NCBI GenBank assembly: GCA_964516845.1
Contig: CAZEXP010000011.1
Location: forward strand, 1-61,226
Direction: 5' to 3'
Origin: JAPEKQ01 sp964516845
GTDB lineage: Bacteria; Joyebacterota; Joyebacteria; Joyebacterales; Joyebacteraceae
Length of the DNA: 61,226 nt
The position numbers and the translations under genes are program-made. The number at the start of each line of letters is the position of its first letter. Position 1 is the stretch's first letter. The notes below the pieces were generated by a model, which made no database searches, was not told the DNA's origin, and saw only the letters and a list, made by a program, of their open reading frames with translations. Below, one piece after another: positions 52,328-60,368 of this stretch.

Positions 52328-53776
52328 ATGAACGGCTGTATGCATGCTGCGGTCCCCTCCAGGGCCGGCTCCATCGCCGTGCTTGCTATTGCGATGACGC
52401 TCGTCTGCGGCGTGGCACACGCCCAGTACGAGGGTGTGGAGTACATCTGGGAGAGGGACCCGGCGGTCAAGGCGAAGCTCGAGCAATGGCAGGACCAGAA
52501 GCTCGGGTTCATGGTCCACTGGGGCACGTACAGCCAGAAGGGGTGGTGCGAGTCCTGGGGGATCTGTTCCGAGGATGTCGATTGGCTTTCGCCTGCGGAG
52601 CCGGACTACCAGACTCACTACGAGACCTACGTCGGTCTCAAGGACACCTTCGACCCGCGCGACTTCGACCCCGACGAGTGGGTCAGCCTGGCCCGGGATG
52701 CGGGCATGCGCTACTTCGTCTTCACGACCAAGCATCACGACGGCTTCTGCATGTTCGATACGCAGCAGACGGACTACAAGATCACAGACGAAGGTTGTCC
52801 CTTCCACGATCATCCGTACGCGAACGTGACGAAGCACCTGTTCGATGCCTTCCGACGCGAGGGGTTCATGATCGGCGTCTACTTCTCCAAGCCGGACTGG
52901 GATGTTCCGTCGTATTGGTCACCTCACTGGCAGCACTGCAGCCGCAACGTCAACTACCGACCCAAGGCGCATCCCGAGATCTGGCAGGAGTTCTGTGATT
53001 TCACCCATGACCAGATCGAGGAGCTTTGCACCGGGTACGGGCCGGTCGACATCCTCTGGCTGGACGGTGCATGGGTCGCTCCGGAGAACCGCGACCAGGA
53101 CATCAACATGGACCGGATCGCCGCCACGGCGCGGCGGCACCAGCCGGGAATGATCATCGTCGATCGCTGGATCGGAGGTCCGTACGAGAACTACCGGACG
53201 CCCGAGCAGCGCATTCCGGAAGAGCCGTGGGAGTATCCGTGGGAGACCTGCATGCCGATGGCGGGCGCCTGGTCCTACTACATCGGAGATACCTACAAGC
53301 CGGCGCGTCAACTCATCCACATGCTCGTCGATGTCGTTGCCAAGGGCGGGAACCTTCTGCTGAACGCGGGCGCCGATGGCAGCGGCCGCTTTGATCCGAA
53401 CGTCGTCCCGCCGATGCTGGGGCTCGGGGAGTGGCTTTCCGTCAACGGGGACGCGATCTACGGGACGCGTCCGGTCCCCCCATACAAGGAGGGGAAGACC
53501 TGTTTCACGCGCAGGCGTGACGACGGTGCGGTGTATGCCATCTACCTGCCGGACGAAGGGGAAACGTTGCCCCGAACGTTTCAGCTCGACGGCGTGCAGC
53601 CGGAGCCGGGTGAGGCGGTGCGTCTTCTGGGCTGTGCCGAGCCGCTTCGATGGGAGGCGGTCGGTCAGGGTGTGCGGGTCGACATCCCCGAGTCGGCCAT
53701 CGCCTCGCCGCCGTGTGAGCACGCGTGGGCCCTCCGGCTGGGGCGTGTCCGCGAGACCGAGCTACCAGGAGCGTGA
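52328..53776 (+). CDS. GH29 alpha-L-fucosidase, secreted
   Basis: 482 residues. GGAGG precedes the ATG at 52328. Signal peptide AGSIAVLAIAMTLVCGVAHAQ. GH29 landmarks: LGFMVHWGTYSQKGW, FDPDEWVSLARDAGMRYFVFTTKHHDGFCMFDT (shown as the diagnostic region about 115-150), GFMIGVYFSKPDW, and VDILWLDGAW with the probable nucleophile Asp246. ETCMPMAGAWSYY and LLLNAGADGSG follow. It releases alpha-L-fucose from glycans in the periplasm or outside. The GH3 gene begins two bases after its stop, indicating joint expression for degradation of fucose-containing polysaccharides. Confidence 0.92.
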   Translation: MNGCMHAAVPSRAGSIAVLAIAMTLVCGVAHAQYEGVEYIWERDPAVKAKLEQWQDQKLGFMVHWGTYSQKGWCESWGICSEDVDWLSPAEPDYQTHYETYVGLKDTFDPRDFDPDEWVSLARDAGMRYFVFTTKHHDGFCMFDTQQTDYKITDEGCPFHDHPYANVTKHLFDAFRREGFMIGVYFSKPDWDVPSYWSPHWQHCSRNVNYRPKAHPEIWQEFCDFTHDQIEELCTGYGPVDILWLDGAWVAPENRDQDINMDRIAATARRHQPGMIIVDRWIGGPYENYRTPEQRIPEEPWEYPWETCMPMAGAWSYYIGDTYKPARQLIHMLVDVVAKGGNLLLNAGADGSGRFDPNVVPPMLGLGEWLSVNGDAIYGTRPVPPYKEGKTCFTRRRDDGAVYAIYLPDEGETLPRTFQLDGVQPEPGEAVRLLGCAEPLRWEAVGQGVRVDIPESAIASPPCEHAWALRLGRVRETELPGA

Positions 53777-53778
53777 TC

Positions 53779-56424
53779 ATGCTTCATCGTCGTTGTCTGC
53801 TTCTCGTTCCGGTGCTGCTCCTCGCTCAGATGCTGCCTGTCCCGGCCATCTGCGGCGTGGCATCGGCTCAGGTCTACCGCGATCCTTCCGCAGCCATCGA
53901 CCGGCGCGTCGAGGATCTCCTGTCGCGCATGACACCCGAGGAGAAGTTCTGGCAGCTGTTCATGCTGGCCGGCGAGTTCTCGGGCGACGAGTCGCGGTAC
54001 ACGGATGGCCTCTTCGGACTTCAGGTCCCCGCTGATCCCGGGAGCCTGGACGTCGTCGAGCGCGTCAACGAGGTTCAGCGGCACTTCGTCGAGGACACAC
54101 GCCTCGGCATCCCCGCCATCTTCTTCGGCGAGGCGCTCCACGGTCTCGTGCAGCGCGACGCGACCGTCTTCCCACAGGCCATCGGTCTGGCCGCGTCCTT
54201 TGATATTGAGCTCATGGAGGAGATCGCAGACGCCGCCGCCGAGGAGTGTCGCAGCCGCGGCGTCCGCCAGGTTCTCTCACCGGTCGTCAACATCGCGTCG
54301 GACGTCCGCTGGGGACGCGTTGAGGAGACCTACGGCGAGGATCCGTTCCTCTCGTCCGAGATGGGCGTCGCCTTCGTGAGCGCGTTCGAGCAGAGCGGTA
54401 TCATCACAACGCCCAAACATTGGATCGCGAACGTCGGCGCCGGCGGCCGCGACAGCTATCCGATCGACATGAACGAGCGGCAGCTGCGCGAGGTTCACGT
54501 CCCGCCGTTCCGGGCCTGCATCGAGCGCGGTGGCTCGCGTTCGATGATGACATCCTACAACTCGGTCGACGGCGTGCCGTGTTCCGCGAACTCCTGGCTC
54601 AACGATACACTGCTCAAGAGCGAGATGGGCTTCGACGGCTTCGTTATATCCGACGCGGGCGGCGTCGGTGGAGCGAACGTCCTCCATATGACCGCGACCG
54701 ACTACACGGATGCCACCGTGCAGGCGCTCGACGGCGGGCTCGACGTCATCTTCCAGACATCGTACGACCACCACCTGCTGTTCGGACCCGCGTTCCGGGA
54801 AGGTCTTATTGACAGCGCTCGCATCGACGACGCGGTCGCGCGCGTGCTCAAGGCGAAGTTCGAGCTGGGGCTGTTCGAGCAGCCGTACGTCGCGCCGGGT
54901 GAGTTTCCGAAGCCCGGAGGCGCTGAGCACCGGGCGCTCGCCCGTCGGGCCGCCCGCGAGTCGTTCGTACTGCTCAAGAACGACGGGTCCGTGCTTCCGT
55001 TGAGGACGGATCTCACGTCCATCGCGGTCATCGGACCTGATGCCGCGGAGGCGCGTCTGGGCGGCTACAGCGCGCCGTCGTCACGGGCTTGCAGCATCCT
55101 CGAGGGGATCGCGGAGCGAATCGGTGCCACGACGGCGGTCCACCACGCTGTTGGATGCGAACGGTCGGCACGGGCGTATGCGGCTGTTCCGACAGAGGTG
55201 CTCTCCTGCAGTCACGGTGGCACGACGGTGGCGGGACTTCTCGGTGAGTACTACGACAACGTCTCTCTCGGCGGAGAGCCGGTCTTCACGCGCGTCGACC
55301 CCACCGTTGACTTCCAGTGGACGCTCTTCTCTCCGGACCCGGAGCGACTGGGGCGGGACTTCTACTCCGTGCGCTGGACCGGGACACTTCGGGCCCCTGT
55401 CTCCGGCATCGTGAGCCTCGGAGTCGAGGGGAACGACGGCTACCGTCTCTACCTGGATGATGTTCTCCTCATCGACAACTGGAGCAAGGCGAGCCACCGT
55501 CTCGTCACTGCCGACATCGAACTCGAGAAGGGGAGGGAGCACGCGGTCCGACTCGAGTGCTCAGAGCCGAGAGGCAACGACAGAGTCCGGTTCGTATGGG
55601 GCGTCGGCGCCCCGGCCTCGGAGGATGCATCGCTCCTGGAGGCTGTGGATCTCGCCGCCCGGTGCGACGCCGCAGTCATTGTCGTTGGCATCGAGGAGGG
55701 TGAGTTCCGTGACCGCGCGTCGCTCGCGCTGCCGGGACGCCAGGAGGAGTTGATCGCGCGGGTCGCCGCGGTCGGCAAGCCGGTCGCGGTCGTGCTGGTC
55801 GGTGGGAGTGCGGTGACGATGTCGAGCTGGCTGGACAGCGTGCAGGCCGTTCTCGCCGTCTGGTATCCGGGTGAGGAGGGAGGCCGCGCCGTAGCCGACA
55901 TCCTCTTCGGTGACGAGAGCCCGGCCGGGCGTCTGCCGATCAGCTTTCCGATCAAGGAAGGCCAGCTGCCGCTCGTGTACAACCACAGACCGACCGGGCG
56001 CGGCGATGACTATCTGGAACTGACGGGGCAGCCTCGCTTTCCTTTCGGGTACGGGTTGTCCTACACGAGCTTCGAGTACGAGAATCTCCGCATCGAGCCG
56101 GATGTGGCAAGGGCCGGGGAACCGTCGGTGGCTCGATTCGTTCTGACCAACACAGGCGACCGCGAGGGCGACGAAGTCGTCCAGCTGTACGTGCGCGACG
56201 AGCTGGCGTCTGTGGCGCGTCCGGTCATGAGCCTCCAGGGATTCCAGCGCGTCCACCTGCAACCGGGTGAGAGCCGCGAGATGAGCTTTCCCCTAACACC
56301 AGATGCACTGACGATGCTGGACCTGGAGCTGCGACCGCAGATCGAGCCGGGATCCTTCGCAGTCATGATAGGAGCGTCATCGAGGGACATCCGCTTGCGC
56401 GGTGTGCTGTCGGTCGCAGATTGA
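53779..56424 (+). CDS. GH3 glycoside hydrolase with PA14 insert (beta-glucosidase-like), secreted
   Basis: 881 residues from the ATG after CAGGAGCG. Signal peptide LLLVPVLLLAQMLPVPAICGVASAQ. The N-terminal TIM barrel has RVEETYGEDPFLSSEMG, TPKHWIANVG, and GFVISDAGGV with nucleophile Asp292; the usual W of S-D-W is Ala. The C-terminal alpha/beta domain starts at FVLLKNDGSVLPL and is interrupted at about 490-620 by a PA14 module (GLLGEYYDN, GNDGYRLYLDDVLLIDNW). It resumes with CDAAVIVVGIEEGEFRDRASLALPG, and ends in a fibronectin-III-like domain. Many GH3 members of this shape act on beta-glucosides or beta-xylosides. Confidence 0.92.
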   Translation: MLHRRCLLLVPVLLLAQMLPVPAICGVASAQVYRDPSAAIDRRVEDLLSRMTPEEKFWQLFMLAGEFSGDESRYTDGLFGLQVPADPGSLDVVERVNEVQRHFVEDTRLGIPAIFFGEALHGLVQRDATVFPQAIGLAASFDIELMEEIADAAAEECRSRGVRQVLSPVVNIASDVRWGRVEETYGEDPFLSSEMGVAFVSAFEQSGIITTPKHWIANVGAGGRDSYPIDMNERQLREVHVPPFRACIERGGSRSMMTSYNSVDGVPCSANSWLNDTLLKSEMGFDGFVISDAGGVGGANVLHMTATDYTDATVQALDGGLDVIFQTSYDHHLLFGPAFREGLIDSARIDDAVARVLKAKFELGLFEQPYVAPGEFPKPGGAEHRALARRAARESFVLLKNDGSVLPLRTDLTSIAVIGPDAAEARLGGYSAPSSRACSILEGIAERIGATTAVHHAVGCERSARAYAAVPTEVLSCSHGGTTVAGLLGEYYDNVSLGGEPVFTRVDPTVDFQWTLFSPDPERLGRDFYSVRWTGTLRAPVSGIVSLGVEGNDGYRLYLDDVLLIDNWSKASHRLVTADIELEKGREHAVRLECSEPRGNDRVRFVWGVGAPASEDASLLEAVDLAARCDAAVIVVGIEEGEFRDRASLALPGRQEELIARVAAVGKPVAVVLVGGSAVTMSSWLDSVQAVLAVWYPGEEGGRAVADILFGDESPAGRLPISFPIKEGQLPLVYNHRPTGRGDDYLELTGQPRFPFGYGLSYTSFEYENLRIEPDVARAGEPSVARFVLTNTGDREGDEVVQLYVRDELASVARPVMSLQGFQRVHLQPGESREMSFPLTPDALTMLDLELRPQIEPGSFAVMIGASSRDIRLRGVLSVAD

Positions 56425-56624
56425 CCCCTTCCGCCCGCAACCGCCCGAAGTGGACTCCGCCTGCGACGCGGTCCCCGTGATGGCGCTCCCGAGCGTAGAA
56501 GTCGCTTGTCTGACCACAGGGAGTTCAGTAAACTGAAGAGGGAGAAACGGTTGCGTGGCCGCCGGGTCGCAGCACATGTCTCGGCCCCTGCGCGTGCGTT
56601 GTCTTGATTCGGAGGTTCAAGCTC

Positions 56625-57575
56625 TTGAGCGGTTCGTCGCGAGAAGGATCACAACCTACTCTGAGCATCGTCGTCCCCCTCTGCAACGAGGAGGGCAATG
56701 TTGTTCTGCTCATCGAGGAGCTTCGACGGGTCGTTCAGTCGATGGATGTCCCGTACGAGATCGTCTTTGTCGATGACGGAAGCACGGACGGGACCTGGTC
56801 GCTCGTGTGTCAGGCCGCTACCGGGGATGCGCACATAAGGGGTCTGTCCTTGTCGCGCAATTTCGGGCATCAGAACGCGATATTCGCAGGTCTTCACCAT
56901 TCCACAGGTGACGTCGTCATCACGATGGACGGCGATCTTCAGCATCCTCCGTCCATGCTGCCGGAGCTGTTCAGGGAGTGGACCTCCGGGAACCTCGTGG
57001 TGGAGACTCGCCGCATCGAGAGCGAGGACGTGTCGTTCTTCAAGAAGACGACCTCGCGGTGGTTCTACCGGCTGTTCTCTCTTCTGTCGGGACTGCCTCT
57101 GACCGAGGGGACATCCGACTTCCGTCTGATGGACCGGAAGGTCGTCAACGCCGTTCTCGAGATGCAGGACGCGGCCCTGTTCCTTCGAGGCATCTCTTAC
57201 TGGGTGGGCTTCCAGAGGACGACGGTTCCCTACCAGGCGCAACCCCGGCACTCGGGAAACACCAAGTACAGCCTGCTGAAGATGATCCGGTTCGCGATAT
57301 CCTCGATGCTCTCGTTCTCTCTCGTGCCGCTCAGGCTGGGCATCTGGCTGGGGGTCGTCACCAGCGGTCTCGCGTTCATCGAGCTGGTCTACATTCTGAT
57401 AACCTATCTGAGAGGGGACGTCGTGCCCGGGTGGGCGTCGACTCTCGCCCTTGTCTCGTTCATGTTCGGCATGCTCTTCATCCTTGTCGGGATCATAGGC
57501 TCGTACGTCGGCAATATTCTCGAGACCGTGAAGAATCGGCCGAGGTTCATTGTCAGGGAACGGGCGGGTCTGTGA
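56625..57575 (+). CDS. GT2 polyprenyl-phosphate glycosyltransferase (GtrB/ArnC-like)
   Basis: 316 residues. The TTG at 56625 is chosen because GGAGG lies 9 nt upstream; the ORF opens at 56604 before that site. The GT-A domain shows LSIVVPLCNEEGNV, YEIVFVDDGSTDGT (D-D-G), LSRNFGHQNAIFAGL, VITMDGDLQHPP (D-x-D metal site), TEGTSDFRLMDRKVV and RGISYWVGF. Two C-terminal helices (LGIWLGVVTSGLAFIELVYIL; LALVSFMFGMLFILVGIIGS) anchor it. It should transfer a sugar from a nucleotide donor to undecaprenyl phosphate on the cytoplasmic side. The stop overlaps the next gene (GTGA). Confidence 0.92.
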   Translation: MSGSSREGSQPTLSIVVPLCNEEGNVVLLIEELRRVVQSMDVPYEIVFVDDGSTDGTWSLVCQAATGDAHIRGLSLSRNFGHQNAIFAGLHHSTGDVVITMDGDLQHPPSMLPELFREWTSGNLVVETRRIESEDVSFFKKTTSRWFYRLFSLLSGLPLTEGTSDFRLMDRKVVNAVLEMQDAALFLRGISYWVGFQRTTVPYQAQPRHSGNTKYSLLKMIRFAISSMLSFSLVPLRLGIWLGVVTSGLAFIELVYILITYLRGDVVPGWASTLALVSFMFGMLFILVGIIGSYVGNILETVKNRPRFIVRERAGL

Positions 57576-58009
57576 GTGCTCACCGAACGCCCCCCCGCAT
57601 CCTCGGCAAGTGCCAATCGCTGATACGGGAGTTCGACGGCAGCTTCGCTCGTTTCGCTCTCGTCGGTCTGAGCAACTTCGCCGTGAGCTTCTCAGTTTTT
57701 CGCGGGCTCGTCGCGCTCTCCGGATCCTTTGAGTACAAAGCCACGGTCAGCCAGATCGCCAGCTACGCAGCCGGCACGATCTGGAGCTTCATCTGGAATC
57801 GCCGCTTCACATTTCGAAGCACTGATTCGATTCTGGGGCAGGGCACTCGCTTCGTCGTCCTGCAGGCAAGCCTGGCTGTGGTCAGCTCCGGCCTGATCGG
57901 GGTCCTCGTCGACATCATGTCGTTTCCGGCAAGTCCGACGTGGTTCGTCGTGATGGGGTTCATCACGATCGTGAACTATCTTCTCTGCAAGCGTTGGGTG
58001 TTTCGGTAG
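57572..58009 (+). CDS. GtrA-family membrane protein (polyprenyl-P-sugar flippase)
   Basis: 145 residues with a GTG start overlapping the previous stop. Four membrane helices: FALVGLSNFAVSFSVFRGLV, VSQIASYAAGTIWSFIWNRRFTF, LQASLAVVSSGLIGVLVD and FVVMGFITIVNYLLCKRWVF. The IWNRRFTF and NYLLCKRWVF motifs are the GtrA hallmark. GtrA proteins flip the sugar-linked undecaprenyl phosphate across the inner membrane. The context with the upstream GT2 and downstream GT39-like gene gives a complete three-component arrangement. Confidence 0.9.
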   Translation: MSAHRTPPRILGKCQSLIREFDGSFARFALVGLSNFAVSFSVFRGLVALSGSFEYKATVSQIASYAAGTIWSFIWNRRFTFRSTDSILGQGTRFVVLQASLAVVSSGLIGVLVDIMSFPASPTWFVVMGFITIVNYLLCKRWVFR

Positions 58010-58097
58010 GTGTACGTGGCCAGCAGGCATGTGTGAGAATCGTGATGACCGTTTGCGCTTCACGCTGCCGTCGCAGTCCGGGGGAGGCGAATCGACC

Positions 58098-59468
58098 ATG
58101 TCGCTGCTGCAGAGAACACGCACAGTAGCTCTGATCATCTTCGCTCTGGCTGTGCTGGTGAGGGTGCTGCTGTTCGCGACGGTTCTCGACGATCTCCGGC
58201 ACGGGTCGGCACGCGTCTACGGCTCGACGGCGATTGGTCTGGCCATGGGGGATGGGCTGACGTACCACGATCGCGAGATCGAGGAGATCAAGAGCCTCAA
58301 GGACAATACGTCAGGTGATTTCCTGCAGTTCCATGAGCCCGAAGGACGACAGCCTCTCGTGGAGTTCCTTCCCGGCCCCGCGCTGCTGCTGGGAGCTCTG
58401 TGGAAGATCTTCCCCGTTCACAATTTCGTTCCCTATCTGTTGCTGCAGATCGTCCTTGATTCCCTGCTCATATCGCTGCTCTTCGTGGCGCTTGCCCAGG
58501 TGAGCCGGGGTCTGGCGCTCGCGACCTCTCTGATCATGGTCGTCAACGTCGCGACCATCAAACGGACTCTCATGATGGGGTATGACTTCTGGCCGCAGTT
58601 CGCTGTGCTAGCGGTCTTCATCGTCACCCTCCTCATGATCAAGAAGCAGAAGGGCATCGGTTGGTGTTTCCTGGCCGGTCTGCTGGTTGCGATTCCCTTC
58701 TGGTTCCGGAATCTCACGCTGCTGATGCCGTTCTTCTTCGTGCCGGTCCTCGCGTATCTCTGGAGGCGACGCCGTCTCAGTTGGTGGGTCATCGCGAAGC
58801 GTACGACAGCCTTCCTCGTGCCGGTCCTGGTGGTGCTGGCACTCGTTTCAGCGTACAGGTATGAGGCCACGGGCAACTCCCGTCCGACGCGCTCGACGTT
58901 CTGGCACACCTTCTTCGCCGGCGTCGGTCAGTTCCCCAATCCTTACAACGTCGACCACACTGACCCCGGTGTGTGGGAATTCGGAAGGCGTCTGAACAAG
59001 GAACTCGAGAACTACGACATGATCGAACAGGGAGAGTGTCCCAACTCCCTGTACGAGGAGACCCTCAAGGAAGAGGCGAAGCGATTCGTGACGCAGCACC
59101 CGGAGCTATTCCTCAGAAACTGGGTGTATCGAATAGGCATCATGATATCGCCGCTTCTCTACACATACGGCGACCTCGTTCCCGCGAGGATCTCCGAAGT
59201 GCTGCGGCCGGTCGCGTTTCTCATGTTGCCTCTCTGGTTCCTCGGGATGTTCGCGCTCTACCGCAGAGACCGCGCCACATTCTGGATCTCCCTGGCCATC
59301 AACGCCCATTTCTTCCTCGTGTTCGGCGGGTTCTATGTCGTTGGGAGGGTCGTGCTCCCATTCATGTTCGTGAGCATTCTCGTCTACGTCGCCGGCCTGG
59401 CGTCCATTCCCGGCCTGCTGCGCCGCAGATGGCCCGAGGACCTGGATCGAGCGCCAGCCGGCGTCTGA
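58098..59468 (+). CDS. polytopic membrane glycosyltransferase (GtrC/GT39-like)
   Basis: 456 residues from the ATG at 58098, which has GGGGGAGG about 11 nt upstream; an ATG at 58029 without a site is the alternative. About ten to eleven helices with a large first periplasmic loop: YGSTAIGLAMGDGLTYHDREIEE, then RQPLVEFLPGPALLLGALW. It resembles GT39/ArnT and GtrC enzymes that move sugar from polyprenyl phosphate onto surface glycans or proteins. The late loop FWHTFFAGVGQFPNPYNVDHTDPG is typical of dolichyl-phosphate-mannose-transferase-like proteins in candidate phyla. The acceptor is unknown. Confidence 0.82.
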   Translation: MSLLQRTRTVALIIFALAVLVRVLLFATVLDDLRHGSARVYGSTAIGLAMGDGLTYHDREIEEIKSLKDNTSGDFLQFHEPEGRQPLVEFLPGPALLLGALWKIFPVHNFVPYLLLQIVLDSLLISLLFVALAQVSRGLALATSLIMVVNVATIKRTLMMGYDFWPQFAVLAVFIVTLLMIKKQKGIGWCFLAGLLVAIPFWFRNLTLLMPFFFVPVLAYLWRRRRLSWWVIAKRTTAFLVPVLVVLALVSAYRYEATGNSRPTRSTFWHTFFAGVGQFPNPYNVDHTDPGVWEFGRRLNKELENYDMIEQGECPNSLYEETLKEEAKRFVTQHPELFLRNWVYRIGIMISPLLYTYGDLVPARISEVLRPVAFLMLPLWFLGMFALYRRDRATFWISLAINAHFFLVFGGFYVVGRVVLPFMFVSILVYVAGLASIPGLLRRRWPEDLDRAPAGV

Positions 59469-59498
59469 GCCATCCCCCCGCCCAATGAGCGAAATCGG

Positions 59499-59527
59499 TT
59501 GACAATTCGCCTTATAATAATTAGTAT
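59499..59527 (+). promoter_or_regulatory. consensus-like promoter of the LapA-barrel-GT4 operon
   Basis: TTGACA (59499-59504), 17 nt, TAGTAT (59522-59527). It starts a new transcription unit immediately after the Gtr genes, with an about 75-nt leader. Confidence 0.7.
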
Positions 59528-59542
59528 AACAACCATTCGTAT
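59521..59542 (+). promoter_or_regulatory. 22-bp repeated element, copy B (candidate MarR operator)
   Basis: Reads TTAGTATAA, C, AA, C, CATTCGTAT. Two transitions separate it from copy A at 45318-45339. It covers the -10 and start region, where a bound repressor would block transcription. Confidence 0.6.
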
Positions 59543-59607
59543 AGATAGTATGATGTTCGCGGTCGTGCGAGCCGGTCAACCGTGCCCGCAGGCAGGAGGA
59601 CGTGACG

Positions 59608-59838
59608 ATGACAGGGATATCCAAGGCGAAGATGATCATCGCGCTCGTGGTGGGCGCAGCGGGCTTCATCATCATCCTGCAGAACTTCCAGCGGGTTGAC
59701 ACGATGGTCCTGTTCTGGCGCATGACGCTGCCGCACGCGGCGCTGCTCGGGATCGTATTCGTGGCGGGTCTCATTCTCGGCGGTGCGCTCTCGGCATCGT
59801 GGCTCATGAAGCGCTGGGACCGCGGTCGGTCCTCCTAG
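59608..59838 (+). CDS. LapA/DUF1049-type small membrane protein
   Basis: 76 residues from the ATG after AGGAGGACGTG; the GTG at 59602 is too close to that site. Two helices: MIIALVVGAAGFIIILQNFQ and HAALLGIVFVAGLILGGAL, with the QNFQRVDTMVLFW segment of the LapA domain. In Escherichia coli LapA works with LapB in lipopolysaccharide assembly control. No LapB is next to it here, though surface-glycan genes surround it. Confidence 0.82.
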   Translation: MTGISKAKMIIALVVGAAGFIIILQNFQRVDTMVLFWRMTLPHAALLGIVFVAGLILGGALSASWLMKRWDRGRSS

Positions 59839-59840
59839 CC

Positions 59841-59859
59841 GCCTGCCTTTGGGGCAGGC
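59841..59859 (+). other. small intergenic hairpin
   Basis: GCCTGCC (59841-59847) pairs with GGCAGGC (59853-59859) directly after the LapA-like stop and 18 nt before the next start. It may tune expression between the two genes; it lacks a U tract. Confidence 0.35.
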
Positions 59860-59877
59860 ATCGAAGGGAACGTCGGA

Positions 59878-60357
59878 ATGCTCAGAGTACTCAGAACGCT
59901 CGTTGTCACCAGCCTCATCCTCGTCGTGATGACCGTAACCGCCCTCGCCGGCAATGTGGGGCTGGGTGTCATGGTGGGGGAGCCGACCGGATTGAGCCTC
60001 AAGGTCTGGTCCGGCAGCCGCACCGCGTTTGATGTGGCAGCAGGGTGGTCGCTCGATGAGAGTGACTGGATCTACGTGCATGGCGACTACCTGTGGCATC
60101 GCTATGAACTGGACGTTGAGGAAGGGTCTCTTCCGTTCTACTTCGGGATCGGAGCACGGGTCCTGCTGCATGACGACAACAATCCGAACCACGAGAAGCA
60201 CGATTCGAAGGTAGGCGTTCGTGTGCCGCTGGGCCTGGACTACCTGTTCGCGAACCACCGCTTCGACATCTTCATTGAGGTGGCTCCGATCATCGAGCTT
60301 GCGCCCGACACCGGGTTCAATGTGAGCGGAGGTCTGGGAGCGAGATACTACTTCTAG
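59878..60357 (+). CDS. small outer-membrane beta-barrel protein
   Basis: 159 residues. GAAGGGAA lies about 8 nt before the ATG. A signal peptide (LVVTSLILVVMTVTALAG) is followed by GNVGLGVMVGEPTGLSLKVW and alternating strands, including WIYVHGDYLWH, FYFGIGARVLLHDD and VRVPLGLDYLF, ending in GLGARYYF with an aromatic terminus. This is an eight-strand-size barrel family common in FCB-type genomes, without known function. Co-transcribed between the LapA-like and GT4 genes. Confidence 0.8.
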   Translation: MLRVLRTLVVTSLILVVMTVTALAGNVGLGVMVGEPTGLSLKVWSGSRTAFDVAAGWSLDESDWIYVHGDYLWHRYELDVEEGSLPFYFGIGARVLLHDDNNPNHEKHDSKVGVRVPLGLDYLFANHRFDIFIEVAPIIELAPDTGFNVSGGLGARYYF

Positions 60358-60368
60358 GTTAGGGGCCT

